Below are positions 41,513 to 50,132 of a DNA stretch of 64,000 nt, one piece after another. The stretch comes from Cereibacter sphaeroides (GTDB taxonomy: Bacteria; Pseudomonadota; Alphaproteobacteria; Rhodobacterales; Rhodobacteraceae): contig QFQS01000001.1 in assembly GCA_003243455.1 (NCBI GenBank), forward strand, positions 1,302,001-1,366,000, in the 5' to 3' direction. The position numbers and the translations under genes were made by a program. The notes beneath the pieces were generated by a model, which made no database searches, had not been told where the DNA came from, and worked only from the letters and a program-made list of their open reading frames with translations. Within the stretch, counting starts at the first letter, position 1; every line of letters starts with the position of its first letter.

Positions 41513-43075
41513 ATGAGCGATCTGTTCGAAGACCCCGCCCCTGCTGGCAATGCCCCGGAATTCACCGTTTCCGAACTGTCGGGCGCGGTGAAGCGGGTAA
41601 TCGAGGGCGAATTCGGACTAGTCCGCGTGCGTGGAGAGATCGGCCGCGTCTCACGTCCGGCCTCGGGGCACTATTACTTCGACCTGAAGGACGACCGTTC
41701 GGTTCTGGCCGCGATCACCTGGAAGGGGCAGATCTCAAAGCTTCAGGTCAAGCCGGAAGAGGGGATGGAGGTGGTCGCCACGGGCCGCCTGACCACCTTC
41801 CCCGGCCAGTCGAAATACCAGATGATCGTCGAGGGTATCGCCCCCGCCGGCATGGGCGCATTGATGGCGCTGCTGGAGAAGCGGCGGATCAAGCTGGCCG
41901 AAGAGGGGCTGTTCGATGCTAACCGCAAGGTGGCGATCCCCTATCTGCCGCAGGTGATCGGCGTCGTCACCTCGCCGTCCGGCGCGGTGATCCGGGACAT
42001 CCTGCATCGCATTCGCGACCGCTTCCCCCGCCATGTGCTGATCTGGCCTGTCCCCGTGCAGGGCGAACGCTGTGCGCCCGAGGTGGCGGCGGCGATTCGG
42101 GGCTTTAACGCACTGACCCCCGGCGGGGGGGTGCCGCGGCCCGATGTCATCATCGTCGCACGGGGCGGCGGCTCGCTGGAAGATCTCTGGGGTTTCAACG
42201 AGGAAGTCGTCGTGCGGGCCGCCGCCGACAGCGTGATCCCCCTGATTTCTGCCGTTGGGCACGAAACCGATACGACGCTGATCGACTTCGCCGCCGACCG
42301 CCGCGCGCCGACCCCTACGGCGGCGGCAGAAATGGCGGTGCCGGTCAGGCTGGACCTTGTGGCGACCGTCGATGGCCAGGGCGCGCGTCTGTCCCGCGCC
42401 GTTGCCCATGGCGTTGCCCTGCGCGGCCAGCGCCTGCGCGATCTGTCGCGCGCCCTGCCCCGGCTTGACGCGCTGATGCAGGCCCCGGCGCAGCGGCTGG
42501 ACCTGTGGTCGGGCCGTCTGGGTGGGGCGTTGGGCCTCGCGGCGGCGCGAAAGCGGACGACGTTCGAACGGATTTCCGGGCGGCTGCAGCCGCAGGCACT
42601 CGCGCACCTTGCTGCACGCAAGTCACAGCAACTGGCCGCAGAGGTCCGCGCGCTGACCGCCGTGGCCGACCGGCGGATCGAGCGCAAGAACGCCGAGTTC
42701 ACCGCACTCTCCGCCCGCCTCGCCCCGGCGCTGACGCGCCTGATCGGTGATGCAGAGCGCAAGGCGGCGGACGGGCGGACCCGGCTCGACGCGCTGGGGC
42801 TACGGCTGGATACGGCCCCGGCGACCAAACTCAAACGCCTGACCGACAGGCTGGAGGCGCTGGACCGCACCCGGACCAGCCTTGGCTATGCCGAAACGCT
42901 GGCCCGCGGTTTCGCCATCGTCCGGGGAGATGGCCATCTCGTGACCACCAGGACCGCAGCCGAAGCGGCGACATCGCTGGAGATCGAATTCCGCGACGGG
43001 CGGTTGGCACTGGGGCCGAAGCCGAAGAAGCCCGGCACCGGAAAGCCGGGCCCCGATCAGGGCACGTTGTTCTGA
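41513..43075 (+). CDS. xseA: Exodeoxyribonuclease VII large subunit
   Basis: 520 residues. N-terminal OB fold (F-T-V-S-E-L-S-G-A-V-K-R, F-G-L-V-R-V-R-G-E-I, G-H-Y-Y-F-D-L-K-D), catalytic part (V-I-G-V-V-T-S-P-S-G-A-V-I-R-D, V-A-R-G-G-G-S-L-E-D-L-W-G-F-N, G-H-E-T-D-T-T-L-I-D-F-A-A-D-R-R-A-P-T-P-T-A-A-A-E), then a long coiled coil to ~460. It degrades single-stranded DNA with XseB. A GC hairpin in the last codons plus the 66-bp gap to ptsP may end both transcripts. Confidence 0.96.
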   Translation: MSDLFEDPAPAGNAPEFTVSELSGAVKRVIEGEFGLVRVRGEIGRVSRPASGHYYFDLKDDRSVLAAITWKGQISKLQVKPEEGMEVVATGRLTTFPGQSKYQMIVEGIAPAGMGALMALLEKRRIKLAEEGLFDANRKVAIPYLPQVIGVVTSPSGAVIRDILHRIRDRFPRHVLIWPVPVQGERCAPEVAAAIRGFNALTPGGGVPRPDVIIVARGGGSLEDLWGFNEEVVVRAAADSVIPLISAVGHETDTTLIDFAADRRAPTPTAAAEMAVPVRLDLVATVDGQGARLSRAVAHGVALRGQRLRDLSRALPRLDALMQAPAQRLDLWSGRLGGALGLAAARKRTTFERISGRLQPQALAHLAARKSQQLAAEVRALTAVADRRIERKNAEFTALSARLAPALTRLIGDAERKAADGRTRLDALGLRLDTAPATKLKRLTDRLEALDRTRTSLGYAETLARGFAIVRGDGHLVTTRTAAEAATSLEIEFRDGRLALGPKPKKPGTGKPGPDQGTLF

Positions 43076-43141
43076 CTGCCGGCACGTCCTGTCAAAGGAC
43101 TGCAGCGCAAGTATTTGCAGACAGCCGGGAAATCCGCAGCC

Positions 43142-45403
43142 CTACTCCGCCACCGTCGCCAGCCAGTCCATGATCGCGGGCCGCGCCGTTGCCTCTCCAG
43201 TGGCGATGACGCGGTCGATCACGCCGCGCGCCTCGTGCAGGTCGGCGCGACGGATCAGGCTTTTGACCGGACCGATCGAGGCAGGCCGCATCGACAGAGA
43301 ACGCAACCCCATGGCGGCAAAGGCCACCGCCTCGATCGGGCGACCGGCATCCTCGCCGCAGAAGGACAGCGGCGTTTCGCTGTCATCGCAGCGCTGCACG
43401 ATCTGGCCGATGAAGCGCAGGAAGGCGGTGTTCAGCGTGTCATAGCGGCGGCGCACCAGTTCATTTTCGCGGTCTGCGGCGAAGAAGAACTGCTTCAGGT
43501 CGTTGCCACCTATCGAAATGAAATCGACCATGTCGAAGAAGGCCTTGGGGGCATAAGCAAGGCTAGGGGTTTCGAGCATCGCGCCGATCTCGACGGACGA
43601 GGGCACCGGATGGCCGAGGGCCGCTTCGCGATCCAGCTCTCGCAACAAATGCTCGCGCGCGGTGGTGAATTCCTCCATCTGCGCGATGAAGGGGAACATC
43701 ACGGTCAGGTTGCGCCCGTTCGCGGCGCGGATCAGCGCCTGCAACTGCATGCGCAGCACGCCGGGCTTGTCCAGACCGACGCGGATCGCGCGCCAGCCCA
43801 TCGCCGGGTTCGGCTCATCCTGCGGCTTCATATAGGGAAGCACCTTGTCCGAGCCGATATCCAGCGTTCGGAAGGCCACCCGCCGCCCCTTGGCGGCATC
43901 CATGACCCGCGCGTAAAGCCGCGCCAGTTCGGCGCGTTTCGGCATCTGGCTGCGGATCAGGAATTGCAATTCGGTGCGGAACAGGCCCACACCCTCGGCC
44001 CCCGATCCTTCCAGCGAAGGCAGATCGGCCATCAGCCCCGCATTCATGTGCAGCGAAATCACGGTGCCGCATTTCGCCTGAGCGGGCAGGCCGCGCAGCG
44101 AAGCGTAGCGTTTCTGCGCCTCTGCCTGCATCGCGATCTTGTCGCGGAAGGCGCGGCTGACGGTTTCCTCTGGCCGCAGGTGGACGATGCCCTGATCGCC
44201 GTCGACCAGGATCGGATCGCCGTTCAGAGCCTCGGACTTGATGCGTTCGGCATGGATGACCAGCGGGATCGCCAGCGCGCGGGCAACGATCGCCGCGTGG
44301 CTGCCGACCGAGCCTTCCTCCAGCACGACGCCGCGCAACTTGCGACCGTATTCCAGAAGTTCACCTGGGCCGATATTGCGGGCGACGAGGATAGGGTCGT
44401 CGGGCATGGCCGCGCCCGTGTCCTTGCCCTGTCCGGTCAGGATGCGCAGCAAGCGGTTCGAGATGTCGTCAAGGTCGTGGAGCCGTTCACGCAGGTAGGT
44501 GTCGCCGACCTGCTCCAGCCGCGCCCGCGTGGTGCCTTGTTCCTTTTCCACCGCCGCCTCGGCCGAGAGGCCCGCCTGGATGTCCTCTTCCATCCGGCGC
44601 AGCCAGCCACGCGAATGGGCGAACATGCGATAGGCCTCCAGCACCGCGACCTGATCCTTGTCGAGCGTTTCGACGGAAAGGAGGTCGTCGATGGAGACGC
44701 GCAACTGGCGCACGGCGGCCCGCAGACGTTCGGTTTCCTGGATCGGATCGTCGGCGACGGGGTTCGTCACGACGACACGGGGTTCGTGCAGCCAGACGCG
44801 CCCCTCGGCTGTGCCCTCCTGCCCGGTGCCGCCGCGGAACATCACCGGCTGCTTGTGCTTGGCCGACATGGCCTCGCCCTCTCCGATGAAGGCGCCAAGC
44901 TCGGTCATCTCGGCCAACACCATGGCGACGACTTCCAGCGCGTAGACCTCGTCCTCGGAATACTGTCGCGCATCCTTGGACTGGACGACCAGCACGCCCA
45001 GACGTTCGCCGACGCGCTGGATCGGCACGCCGAGGAAGGACGAAAAGATTTCCTCGCCCGTCTCGGGCATGAAGCGGAAGCCCTTTTCACCCGGCGCATT
45101 GCCGGTGTTGACCGGCGTTGCGGTGCGCGCCACGCGGCCCACCAGACCCTCGCCCAGCTTCATCCGGGTCTTGTGGACAGCGTCGCGGTTCAGGCCTTCG
45201 GTCGCGCAAAGTTCCAGCGTGTCGGAATCGCGGAACAGGTAGATCGAGCAGACCTCGGTCCCGATCGAGTCCGCGATCAGGTGGGTGATGCGGTCAAGCC
45301 GTTCCTGGCCCTGCCCACGTTCGGCCAGGGTATCGCGTAACCTTCTGAGAAGCTTGCGGCTTTCGGTTTCGCTAAGGTCGACCATGAAAATTTCGCCAAG
45401 CAT
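43142..45403 (-). CDS. ptsP: Phosphoenolpyruvate--protein phosphotransferase, nitrogen PTS (EI-Ntr)
   Basis: 753 residues. Residues ~10-165 are a GAF domain (E-V-C-S-I-Y-L-F-R-D, G-L-V-G-R-V-A-R-T). Then come the EI N-domain with phosphorylated His in G-S-V-G-S-H-A-A-I-V-A-R, and the PEP-binding domain (G-V-G-L-F-R-T-E, F-R-T-L-D-I-G-S-D-K, N-P-A-M-G-W-R-A-I-R, F-I-S-I-G-G-N-D-L-K-Q, S-F-C-G-E-D). It starts the PtsP-NPr-EIIA-Ntr relay that reports nitrogen state. Downstream of lysC, as commonly seen in alphaproteobacteria; a terminator lies between. Confidence 0.95.
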   Translation of the reverse strand: MLGEIFMVDLSETESRKLLRRLRDTLAERGQGQERLDRITHLIADSIGTEVCSIYLFRDSDTLELCATEGLNRDAVHKTRMKLGEGLVGRVARTATPVNTGNAPGEKGFRFMPETGEEIFSSFLGVPIQRVGERLGVLVVQSKDARQYSEDEVYALEVVAMVLAEMTELGAFIGEGEAMSAKHKQPVMFRGGTGQEGTAEGRVWLHEPRVVVTNPVADDPIQETERLRAAVRQLRVSIDDLLSVETLDKDQVAVLEAYRMFAHSRGWLRRMEEDIQAGLSAEAAVEKEQGTTRARLEQVGDTYLRERLHDLDDISNRLLRILTGQGKDTGAAMPDDPILVARNIGPGELLEYGRKLRGVVLEEGSVGSHAAIVARALAIPLVIHAERIKSEALNGDPILVDGDQGIVHLRPEETVSRAFRDKIAMQAEAQKRYASLRGLPAQAKCGTVISLHMNAGLMADLPSLEGSGAEGVGLFRTELQFLIRSQMPKRAELARLYARVMDAAKGRRVAFRTLDIGSDKVLPYMKPQDEPNPAMGWRAIRVGLDKPGVLRMQLQALIRAANGRNLTVMFPFIAQMEEFTTAREHLLRELDREAALGHPVPSSVEIGAMLETPSLAYAPKAFFDMVDFISIGGNDLKQFFFAADRENELVRRRYDTLNTAFLRFIGQIVQRCDDSETPLSFCGEDAGRPIEAVAFAAMGLRSLSMRPASIGPVKSLIRRADLHEARGVIDRVIATGEATARPAIMDWLATVAE

Positions 45404-45518
45404 CGTTTCCGCCCTTAGAGCATATGGCGCGGCGCAACGGAACTGGCGAGATTCCGGCGGCGGGCATGGATATATCCCGTCCGTCAGATCGGCTGTTCCG
45501 GCTAGCCTTCGCTGGCCC

Positions 45519-45547
45519 GAAAAAGGCGGCCCTCGGTGGGGCCGCTG
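45519..45547 (-). terminator. Intrinsic terminator after lysC
   Basis: Minus-strand GCGGCCC ... GGGCCGC stem followed by TTTTT, about 100 bp after the lysC stop and before the ptsP start. It implies that ptsP has its own promoter in 45404-45518, or that read-through is partial. The rest of this 243-bp gap shows nothing definite. Confidence 0.8.
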
Positions 45548-45646
45548 TTGTGGTCAGATATGCTGGGCAGTCCCGGTGTAAAGGCTGACCTTGCCGTTTT
45601 CCGATGGCCGCCCGCGCAGACGCGCGGAAGGTCGCCGGTCCGTCCC

Positions 45647-46894
45647 TCAGGCCTGTTCCAGCGCGAAGGCGTCGTGCAGGGCCTGGACGGCAAGTTCCAT
45701 GTATTTCCGGTCGATCAGGACCGAGATCTTGATCTCGGAGGTGGTGATGACCTTGATGTTGATGTTCTCGGCGGCGAGCGCCTTGAACATCGTGGCCGCG
45801 ACGCCCGCATGGCTGCGCATGCCGATGCCGACCACGGAAATCTTCGCCACCTCGGTATCGACAACCAGATCGGCATAGCTGATGACGCCAGCCGCGCGGG
45901 CCTCGTCCATCGCCCTTTGCGCGCGGATGACCTGATTGGTCGGGCAGGAGAAGGTCATGTCGGTATAGGCGCCGCCATTCTCCAGTTCCGAGATGTTCTG
46001 GACGATCATGTCGACGTTCACGCCCGCTTCGGACAGCGGCCCGAAGATCGCGGCGGCGATGCCGGGGCGATCCTGAACCTTGACCAGCGTCATCTTGGCT
46101 TCGTCGCGCGAATAGGCGACGCCGGAGACCACTTTCGATTCCATGATATCATCCTCGTCGCAGACCAGAGTTCCGGAATTGTCGTCGTTGTCCTCGAAAG
46201 AAGACAGCACGCGCAGGCGCACCTTGTAGCGCATGGCAAGTTCGACCGAGCGGGTTTGCAGGACCTTGGCGCCAAGCGAGGCCAGTTCCAGCATTTCCTC
46301 GAACGCGATCTTGTCCAGCTTTCGTGCCTTGGACGTGATGCGCGGGTCGGTGGTATAGACGCCGTCAACGTCGGTATAGATGTCGCAGCGCTCGGCCCCG
46401 AAGGCGGCAGCGAAGGCCACGGCGGTGGTGTCGGACCCGCCACGGCCAAGCGTGGTGATGCGGCCTTCGGGGCTGACGCCCTGAAAGCCCGCGACGACGG
46501 CGACCTTGAAGCCTTCGGCGAATTTCGCGTCGATATGCTCGCGCGGGATCGAGACGAAGCGCGCTGCGGAATGGGCCGAGGTGGTGTTGATCGGCACCTG
46601 CCAGCCCTGCCATGACCGGGCGGGCACATCCATTTCCTGAAGCGTCAGGGCCATCAGGCCGGCGGTGACGTTCTCACCGCTCGATACCACGGCGTCGTAT
46701 TCGCGGGCATCGAACAGGGGCGAGGTCTGCTCGACCCAGCCGACGAGTTCGTTGGTCTTGCCCGACATGGCCGATACGATGACGATGACATCATAGCCGC
46801 GCTCAACCTCGCGGCGGACCTTTTCGGCGGCGTTCCGAATCCGGGCGAGGTCCGCCACGGAGGTGCCACCGAATTTCATCACCAGAAGCGGCAC
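45647..46894 (-). CDS. lysC: Aspartate kinase
   Basis: 415 residues from GTG 46894, chosen because GAGGAGAA sits 6-12 bases upstream and the product begins M-P-L-L-V-M-K-F-G-G-T-S-V as in relatives. Kinase domain blocks: V-S-A-M-S-G-K-T-N-E-L, S-S-G-E-N-V-T-A-G-L and G-R-G-G-S-D-T-T-A-V. Two C-terminal ACT domains (from ~265: V-K-V-Q-D-R-P-G-I-A and I-S-V-V-G-I-G-M-R-S-H-A-G) imply feedback control by lysine and/or threonine. First step of the aspartate family pathway that also feeds metZ and thrC in this window. Confidence 0.96.
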   Translation of the reverse strand: MPLLVMKFGGTSVADLARIRNAAEKVRREVERGYDVIVIVSAMSGKTNELVGWVEQTSPLFDAREYDAVVSSGENVTAGLMALTLQEMDVPARSWQGWQVPINTTSAHSAARFVSIPREHIDAKFAEGFKVAVVAGFQGVSPEGRITTLGRGGSDTTAVAFAAAFGAERCDIYTDVDGVYTTDPRITSKARKLDKIAFEEMLELASLGAKVLQTRSVELAMRYKVRLRVLSSFEDNDDNSGTLVCDEDDIMESKVVSGVAYSRDEAKMTLVKVQDRPGIAAAIFGPLSEAGVNVDMIVQNISELENGGAYTDMTFSCPTNQVIRAQRAMDEARAAGVISYADLVVDTEVAKISVVGIGMRSHAGVAATMFKALAAENINIKVITTSEIKISVLIDRKYMELAVQALHDAFALEQA

Positions 46895-47065
46895 TTCGTT
46901 CTCCTCGTGGCGCCCATTTTCGACCGCCCGCTTCTTATGCGGGGTGACAGGGGGGTGCAAGAGGAATGGGCAGGTCAATCCGCCCCATAGGGCAATGCAT
47001 CTGCGAAGGATTTACGCGCCTCAGGGAACCGGGCGAAACAAAGCCTTTGCGCCCCCGGTGCCGCT

Positions 47066-47836
47066 TTAGCCCCGGCCCAGCCGCGACGCCCCGACTTCCG
47101 CCGCAAAGGCCTTCAACACCGCTTCCGCCCCATGCACCTCGGCCAGCCGCAGCAGGCCGAACCGCACATGCGCGATCTCGCGGTAATATCCCAGGAAGGC
47201 AGCATTCAGCCCCGCCCCCGCAAAAGCGCCGATCAGCGGCACAGCCTGCGCCACCAGCTTCTGCCCCAGCGCCGCCGCCAGCCTCGGCGCAGCCGCCGCC
47301 AGCACGCGTTGCAACGCCGAACCGGAGACCGCCAGCCGCGCGCCGATGAACGCGGTATTCACCCCGTCATCCTTGGCCAGCGGACTTCCGGCGGCAAAGA
47401 CCTGCAACACCTCCAGCCGGATCGCCGGATCGTCGGGGTCGAACCCCTCTTCCGCCGCCACCCGCCGGATCGCATGCAGCATCACCGTGATGGTCACCGG
47501 CAGTTCGGCAATCGAGGTGGCAAGGCCCCCCATCCCGCCCGCCGCCCCGGTCAGCGCCGCCAGCGCCATCGGCCCGCGCGGCCCAAGGTCCGGCGCATGC
47601 CGCCCGGTGGCGGCCACGCGATACCCCTGCTCCAGCGCGGCAAAGGTGATCCGGTCGATCCGTTCGCGCGCGCCATCGGGCAGCGCGGCCAGACGGCTCT
47701 CGATCCCGCCTCCAAGCCGGTTCATCAAACCGATCACAGGCCCATTGGCGCGGCGAAACCGTTTGGCCAACAGGGCAATCTCGCGCCCCGGATCGGGACG
47801 CACGACAGGCAGCGAAACCGGCAGGGTCTGTTCCAT
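47066..47836 (-). CDS. EcsC family protein, copy 1
   Basis: 256 residues from ATG 47836. EcsC-family blocks: G-M-G-G-L-A-T-S-I-A-E-L-P-V-T-I-T-V-M-L-H-A-I, I-R-L-E-V-L-Q-V-F, G-Q-K-L-V-A-Q-A-V-P-L-I-G-A-F-A-G-A-G-L-N and Y-Y-R-E-I-A-H-V-R-F-G-L. Hydrophobic but not clearly transmembrane; probably membrane-associated. EcsC-type proteins are linked to ABC exporters and proteases in Bacillus; the role here is unknown. High-GC like the rest of the chromosome. A paralogue lies immediately upstream. Confidence 0.85.
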   Translation of the reverse strand: MEQTLPVSLPVVRPDPGREIALLAKRFRRANGPVIGLMNRLGGGIESRLAALPDGARERIDRITFAALEQGYRVAATGRHAPDLGPRGPMALAALTGAAGGMGGLATSIAELPVTITVMLHAIRRVAAEEGFDPDDPAIRLEVLQVFAAGSPLAKDDGVNTAFIGARLAVSGSALQRVLAAAAPRLAAALGQKLVAQAVPLIGAFAGAGLNAAFLGYYREIAHVRFGLLRLAEVHGAEAVLKAFAAEVGASRLGRG

Positions 47837-47923
47837 GCACAAAAAGGTAGGGCGCGCATACCCCTGGTGCAATGGCTACCTGGAATGACCTTACCCCAAG
47901 GGTTTTTCGAGCTGCAAACGAAA

Positions 47924-48718
47924 CTACTCGCTGGGCAATTGCCTCTGTCGCTGAACCGCAGTTCGGAAGCTCACTTGAACTGCTTCGGCTCCGTGCAAGT
48001 CCATCAGCTTCAAAAGACGAAACCTGATGTGAGCCATCTCTTCATAGTAATCCAAAAATGCAACGTTAATCGCCGCCCCTGTAACTGCACCGATAACTGG
48101 CACTGTCTGCATTGCAAGCTTTTGGGTGATAACCGCTGCAAATCGTGGCGCAATCTTCCCCAAGATCCCATGTACAACGGTACCCGTTAAAATAAATCTT
48201 GATGCTACCAAAGAAGTCTCAATATCGTCGTCTTGGCGCAATGGCCCACCCGAGCCAAAAACCCTCAGGCACTCAAGCCGAACCCTTTCATCGTCGGTGT
48301 CAAATCCGTAACTTCGAGCTATCCTTTGAATCGATGCGAACATTATCGAGACGGTAGCCGGCAGCTCTAATAGGGTTGTGGCAATCCCCGACGCCCCGCC
48401 TCCCATTCCAGTAACAGCGACGGCCACTTTGTGCCCCCAATCGCCGATACTAGGTATTTTCTGAACTTTGGACGTAGTTGAGGCAGCTTCGTAGCTTGCC
48501 TTCAATGTATTCACCACAATGTCTTCGACTATGCTCTCCATAGCGTCAGGCAATAGGTACTTTGCCACTCCTTCGGCTTGACTACTAAAGTAATTTACCA
48601 GCTTCATCATGGTGCTACCTGCCTTGCAGGTGCGCTTCGCAAGCGACTCAATTTCTTCGCCAGTATCGCTATCGAATGAATGCACTGCAGGCAAAGGCTG
48701 AGCTTTTGACAAGGCCAC
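47924..48718 (-). CDS. EcsC family protein, copy 2 (AT-richer paralogue)
   Basis: 264 residues from GTG 48718, with GGAGG a few bases upstream; a longer frame exists but has no family similarity. It shares the order and many residues of copy 1: I-A-T-T-L-L-E-L-P-A-T-V-S-I-M-F-A-S-I-Q-R-I, R-L-E-C-L-R-V-F-G-S-G, Q-K-L-A-M-Q-T-V-P-V-I-G-A-V-T-G-A-A-I-N, Y-Y-E-E-M-A-H-I-R-F-R-L. The DNA is distinctly AT-richer, with codons unlike copy 1, so it was probably acquired rather than produced by a recent tandem duplication. Confidence 0.82.
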   Translation of the reverse strand: MALSKAQPLPAVHSFDSDTGEEIESLAKRTCKAGSTMMKLVNYFSSQAEGVAKYLLPDAMESIVEDIVVNTLKASYEAASTTSKVQKIPSIGDWGHKVAVAVTGMGGGASGIATTLLELPATVSIMFASIQRIARSYGFDTDDERVRLECLRVFGSGGPLRQDDDIETSLVASRFILTGTVVHGILGKIAPRFAAVITQKLAMQTVPVIGAVTGAAINVAFLDYYEEMAHIRFRLLKLMDLHGAEAVQVSFRTAVQRQRQLPSE

Positions 48719-48785
48719 GTTCCTCCACCAAATATGTCTGGTAAGACAATTGCTTATTAAAAATCGCAAGTAAAGCGTCAGATGG

Positions 48786-49319
48786 CTACTCCGCGCGTTC
48801 CACCACACCAGCCACGCCATCCCACGCGCCGGGCACCAGTTCAAAGCCCAGCACCCGCTCGGGGTTGGTCGGCGGCGGCATGATCACATCCGCCCGTTTG
48901 CGGAACCCGAACCGCCCGTAATAGGGCGCATCGCCGACCAGCAGCACCCGTGTCCAGCCGATCCGCCGCGCCTCGGCCAGGCATTCGTGGATCAGATATC
49001 CCCCCAACCCCTCGCCCTGCCGCGTCGGGTGCACCGCGATGGGCCCCAGCAGCAGCACCGGCTGGCCCGCGACCTTCACTGGCCAGAACCGGATCGCCGC
49101 CGCCAGCGTCCCTTCCTCGTCGCGCAACACGTGGCATAACGCGGTGACGGTCGGCACGCCGTCGCGCAGGCGGTATGAGGAAAGCGCCGTCCGCCCCGGT
49201 GCAAAGCACAGGTCGAACAATGCCTCGACCTCCCACCAGTCGGCCGGGGTCTCTTCTTCCAGTCGATACGCCAAACCTGCCCGCGTCCCTGCCGAATCTT
49301 CTGGTAGCGCGCGTAGCAC
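48786..49319 (-). CDS. GNAT family N-acetyltransferase (YhbS-like)
   Basis: 177 residues. Acetyl-CoA fold: L-G-P-I-A-V-H-P-T-R-Q-G-E-G-L-G-G-Y-L-I (the Q/R-x-x-G-x-G/A pyrophosphate loop) and L-L-V-G-D-A-P-Y-Y-G-R-F-G-F, the Y-Y-x-R-F-G-F block of the YhbS subgroup. The substrate is unknown. The GTG start at 49319 is tentative; a TTG ~16 codons in is an alternative. Divergent from the flavin reductase with only 38 bp between starts. Confidence 0.85.
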   Translation of the reverse strand: MLRALPEDSAGTRAGLAYRLEEETPADWWEVEALFDLCFAPGRTALSSYRLRDGVPTVTALCHVLRDEEGTLAAAIRFWPVKVAGQPVLLLGPIAVHPTRQGEGLGGYLIHECLAEARRIGWTRVLLVGDAPYYGRFGFRKRADVIMPPPTNPERVLGFELVPGAWDGVAGVVERAE

Positions 49320-49357
49320 GCAGCTAGGTCACGCACAAACCCGAGATGAGGTCAGCG

Positions 49358-49942
49358 ATGTTCTACCGCCCCGCCGATGGCCACGGCCTGCCCCACAACC
49401 CGTTCAACGCCATCGTAACCCCCCGCCCCATCGGCTGGATTTCGACCACCGGGTCACAGGGCGACAACCTTGCCCCCTATTCCTTCTTCAACGCCATAGC
49501 CTACACGCCGCCGCAGGTCATGTTCGCCTCGACCGGCGTGAAGGATTCGCTGACCAACATCCGGGAGTCGCGCGAATTCTGCGTGAACATCGTCGAAGAG
49601 CCGATGCTGCACCGGATGAACCAGACCTCCGCCGCCCTGCCGCACGGCACCGACGAGTTCGCCAGGGCGGGCTTGCCGAAGATCGCCTGCCAGACCATCG
49701 CCTGCCCGCGCGTCGACGGCACGCCTGCCGCGCTGGAATGCGTGGTGACCGAGATCGTCGAGCTGCGCGGGCGAAACAACTTCCTGATCCTCGGCGAAGT
49801 CACCGGCATCCACCTGCGCGACGATTGCCTGATAGACGGACGCTTCGACGTCACGCGCTTCCACCCCGTCGCCCGCATGGGCTACCGCGACTATTCCATC
49901 GTGCGCGAGGTGATCGAGGTCATGCGCCCTGGCGAAGGCTGA
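49358..49942 (+). CDS. Flavin reductase family protein (flavoredoxin-like)
   Basis: 194 residues from ATG 49358, with GAGG upstream; an ATG 12 bases earlier has no ribosome binding site. The split-barrel FMN domain shows I-V-T-P-R-P-I-G-W-I-S-T, N-L-A-P-Y-S-F-F-N-A-I, K-D-S-L-T-N-I-R-E-S-R-E-F-C-V-N-I-V and G-E-V-T-G-I-H. This subgroup (DIM6/NTAB) differs from the RutF-type domain at the left edge. The electron acceptor is unknown. Confidence 0.88.
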   Translation: MFYRPADGHGLPHNPFNAIVTPRPIGWISTTGSQGDNLAPYSFFNAIAYTPPQVMFASTGVKDSLTNIRESREFCVNIVEEPMLHRMNQTSAALPHGTDEFARAGLPKIACQTIACPRVDGTPAALECVVTEIVELRGRNNFLILGEVTGIHLRDDCLIDGRFDVTRFHPVARMGYRDYSIVREVIEVMRPGEG

Positions 49943-50019
49943 CCCTACGCGCGCACCTAGTTCTCAGCGCAACGAAGTCAAGTTCGCAAGCCATGAAACC
50001 TTTGCCATAGCTCCATGCC

Positions 50020-50053
50020 CCAAGGGCAACTTGTCAAACCCCGGCCCTTGGGA
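50020..50053. terminator. 9-bp hairpin between flavin reductase and alcohol dehydrogenase genes
   Basis: CCCAAGGGC (50020-50028) pairs with GCCCTTGGG (50045-50053) around a 16-base loop. No T run. It may end the flavin reductase transcript. Confidence 0.4.
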
Positions 50054-50132
50054 CTAGTCTCTCGGATGTGTCAGGACGGCGCGCCAACGGGCGTGCTTCC
50101 GGATACCCCTCCCAAATCCCTGAGGTTTCCCC

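Noticed and set aside
42990..43141. Separate ncRNA between xseA and ptsP
   Set aside because: The GC hairpin there falls in the last xseA codons and is better explained as a transcript end.
43115..45340. 741-codon plus-strand frame opposite ptsP
   Set aside because: Its length results from high GC; there is no domain, and ptsP on the other strand is complete.
47132..48190. Plus-strand frame across both EcsC genes
   Set aside because: Antisense shadow; the minus-strand frames match the EcsC family in both copies.
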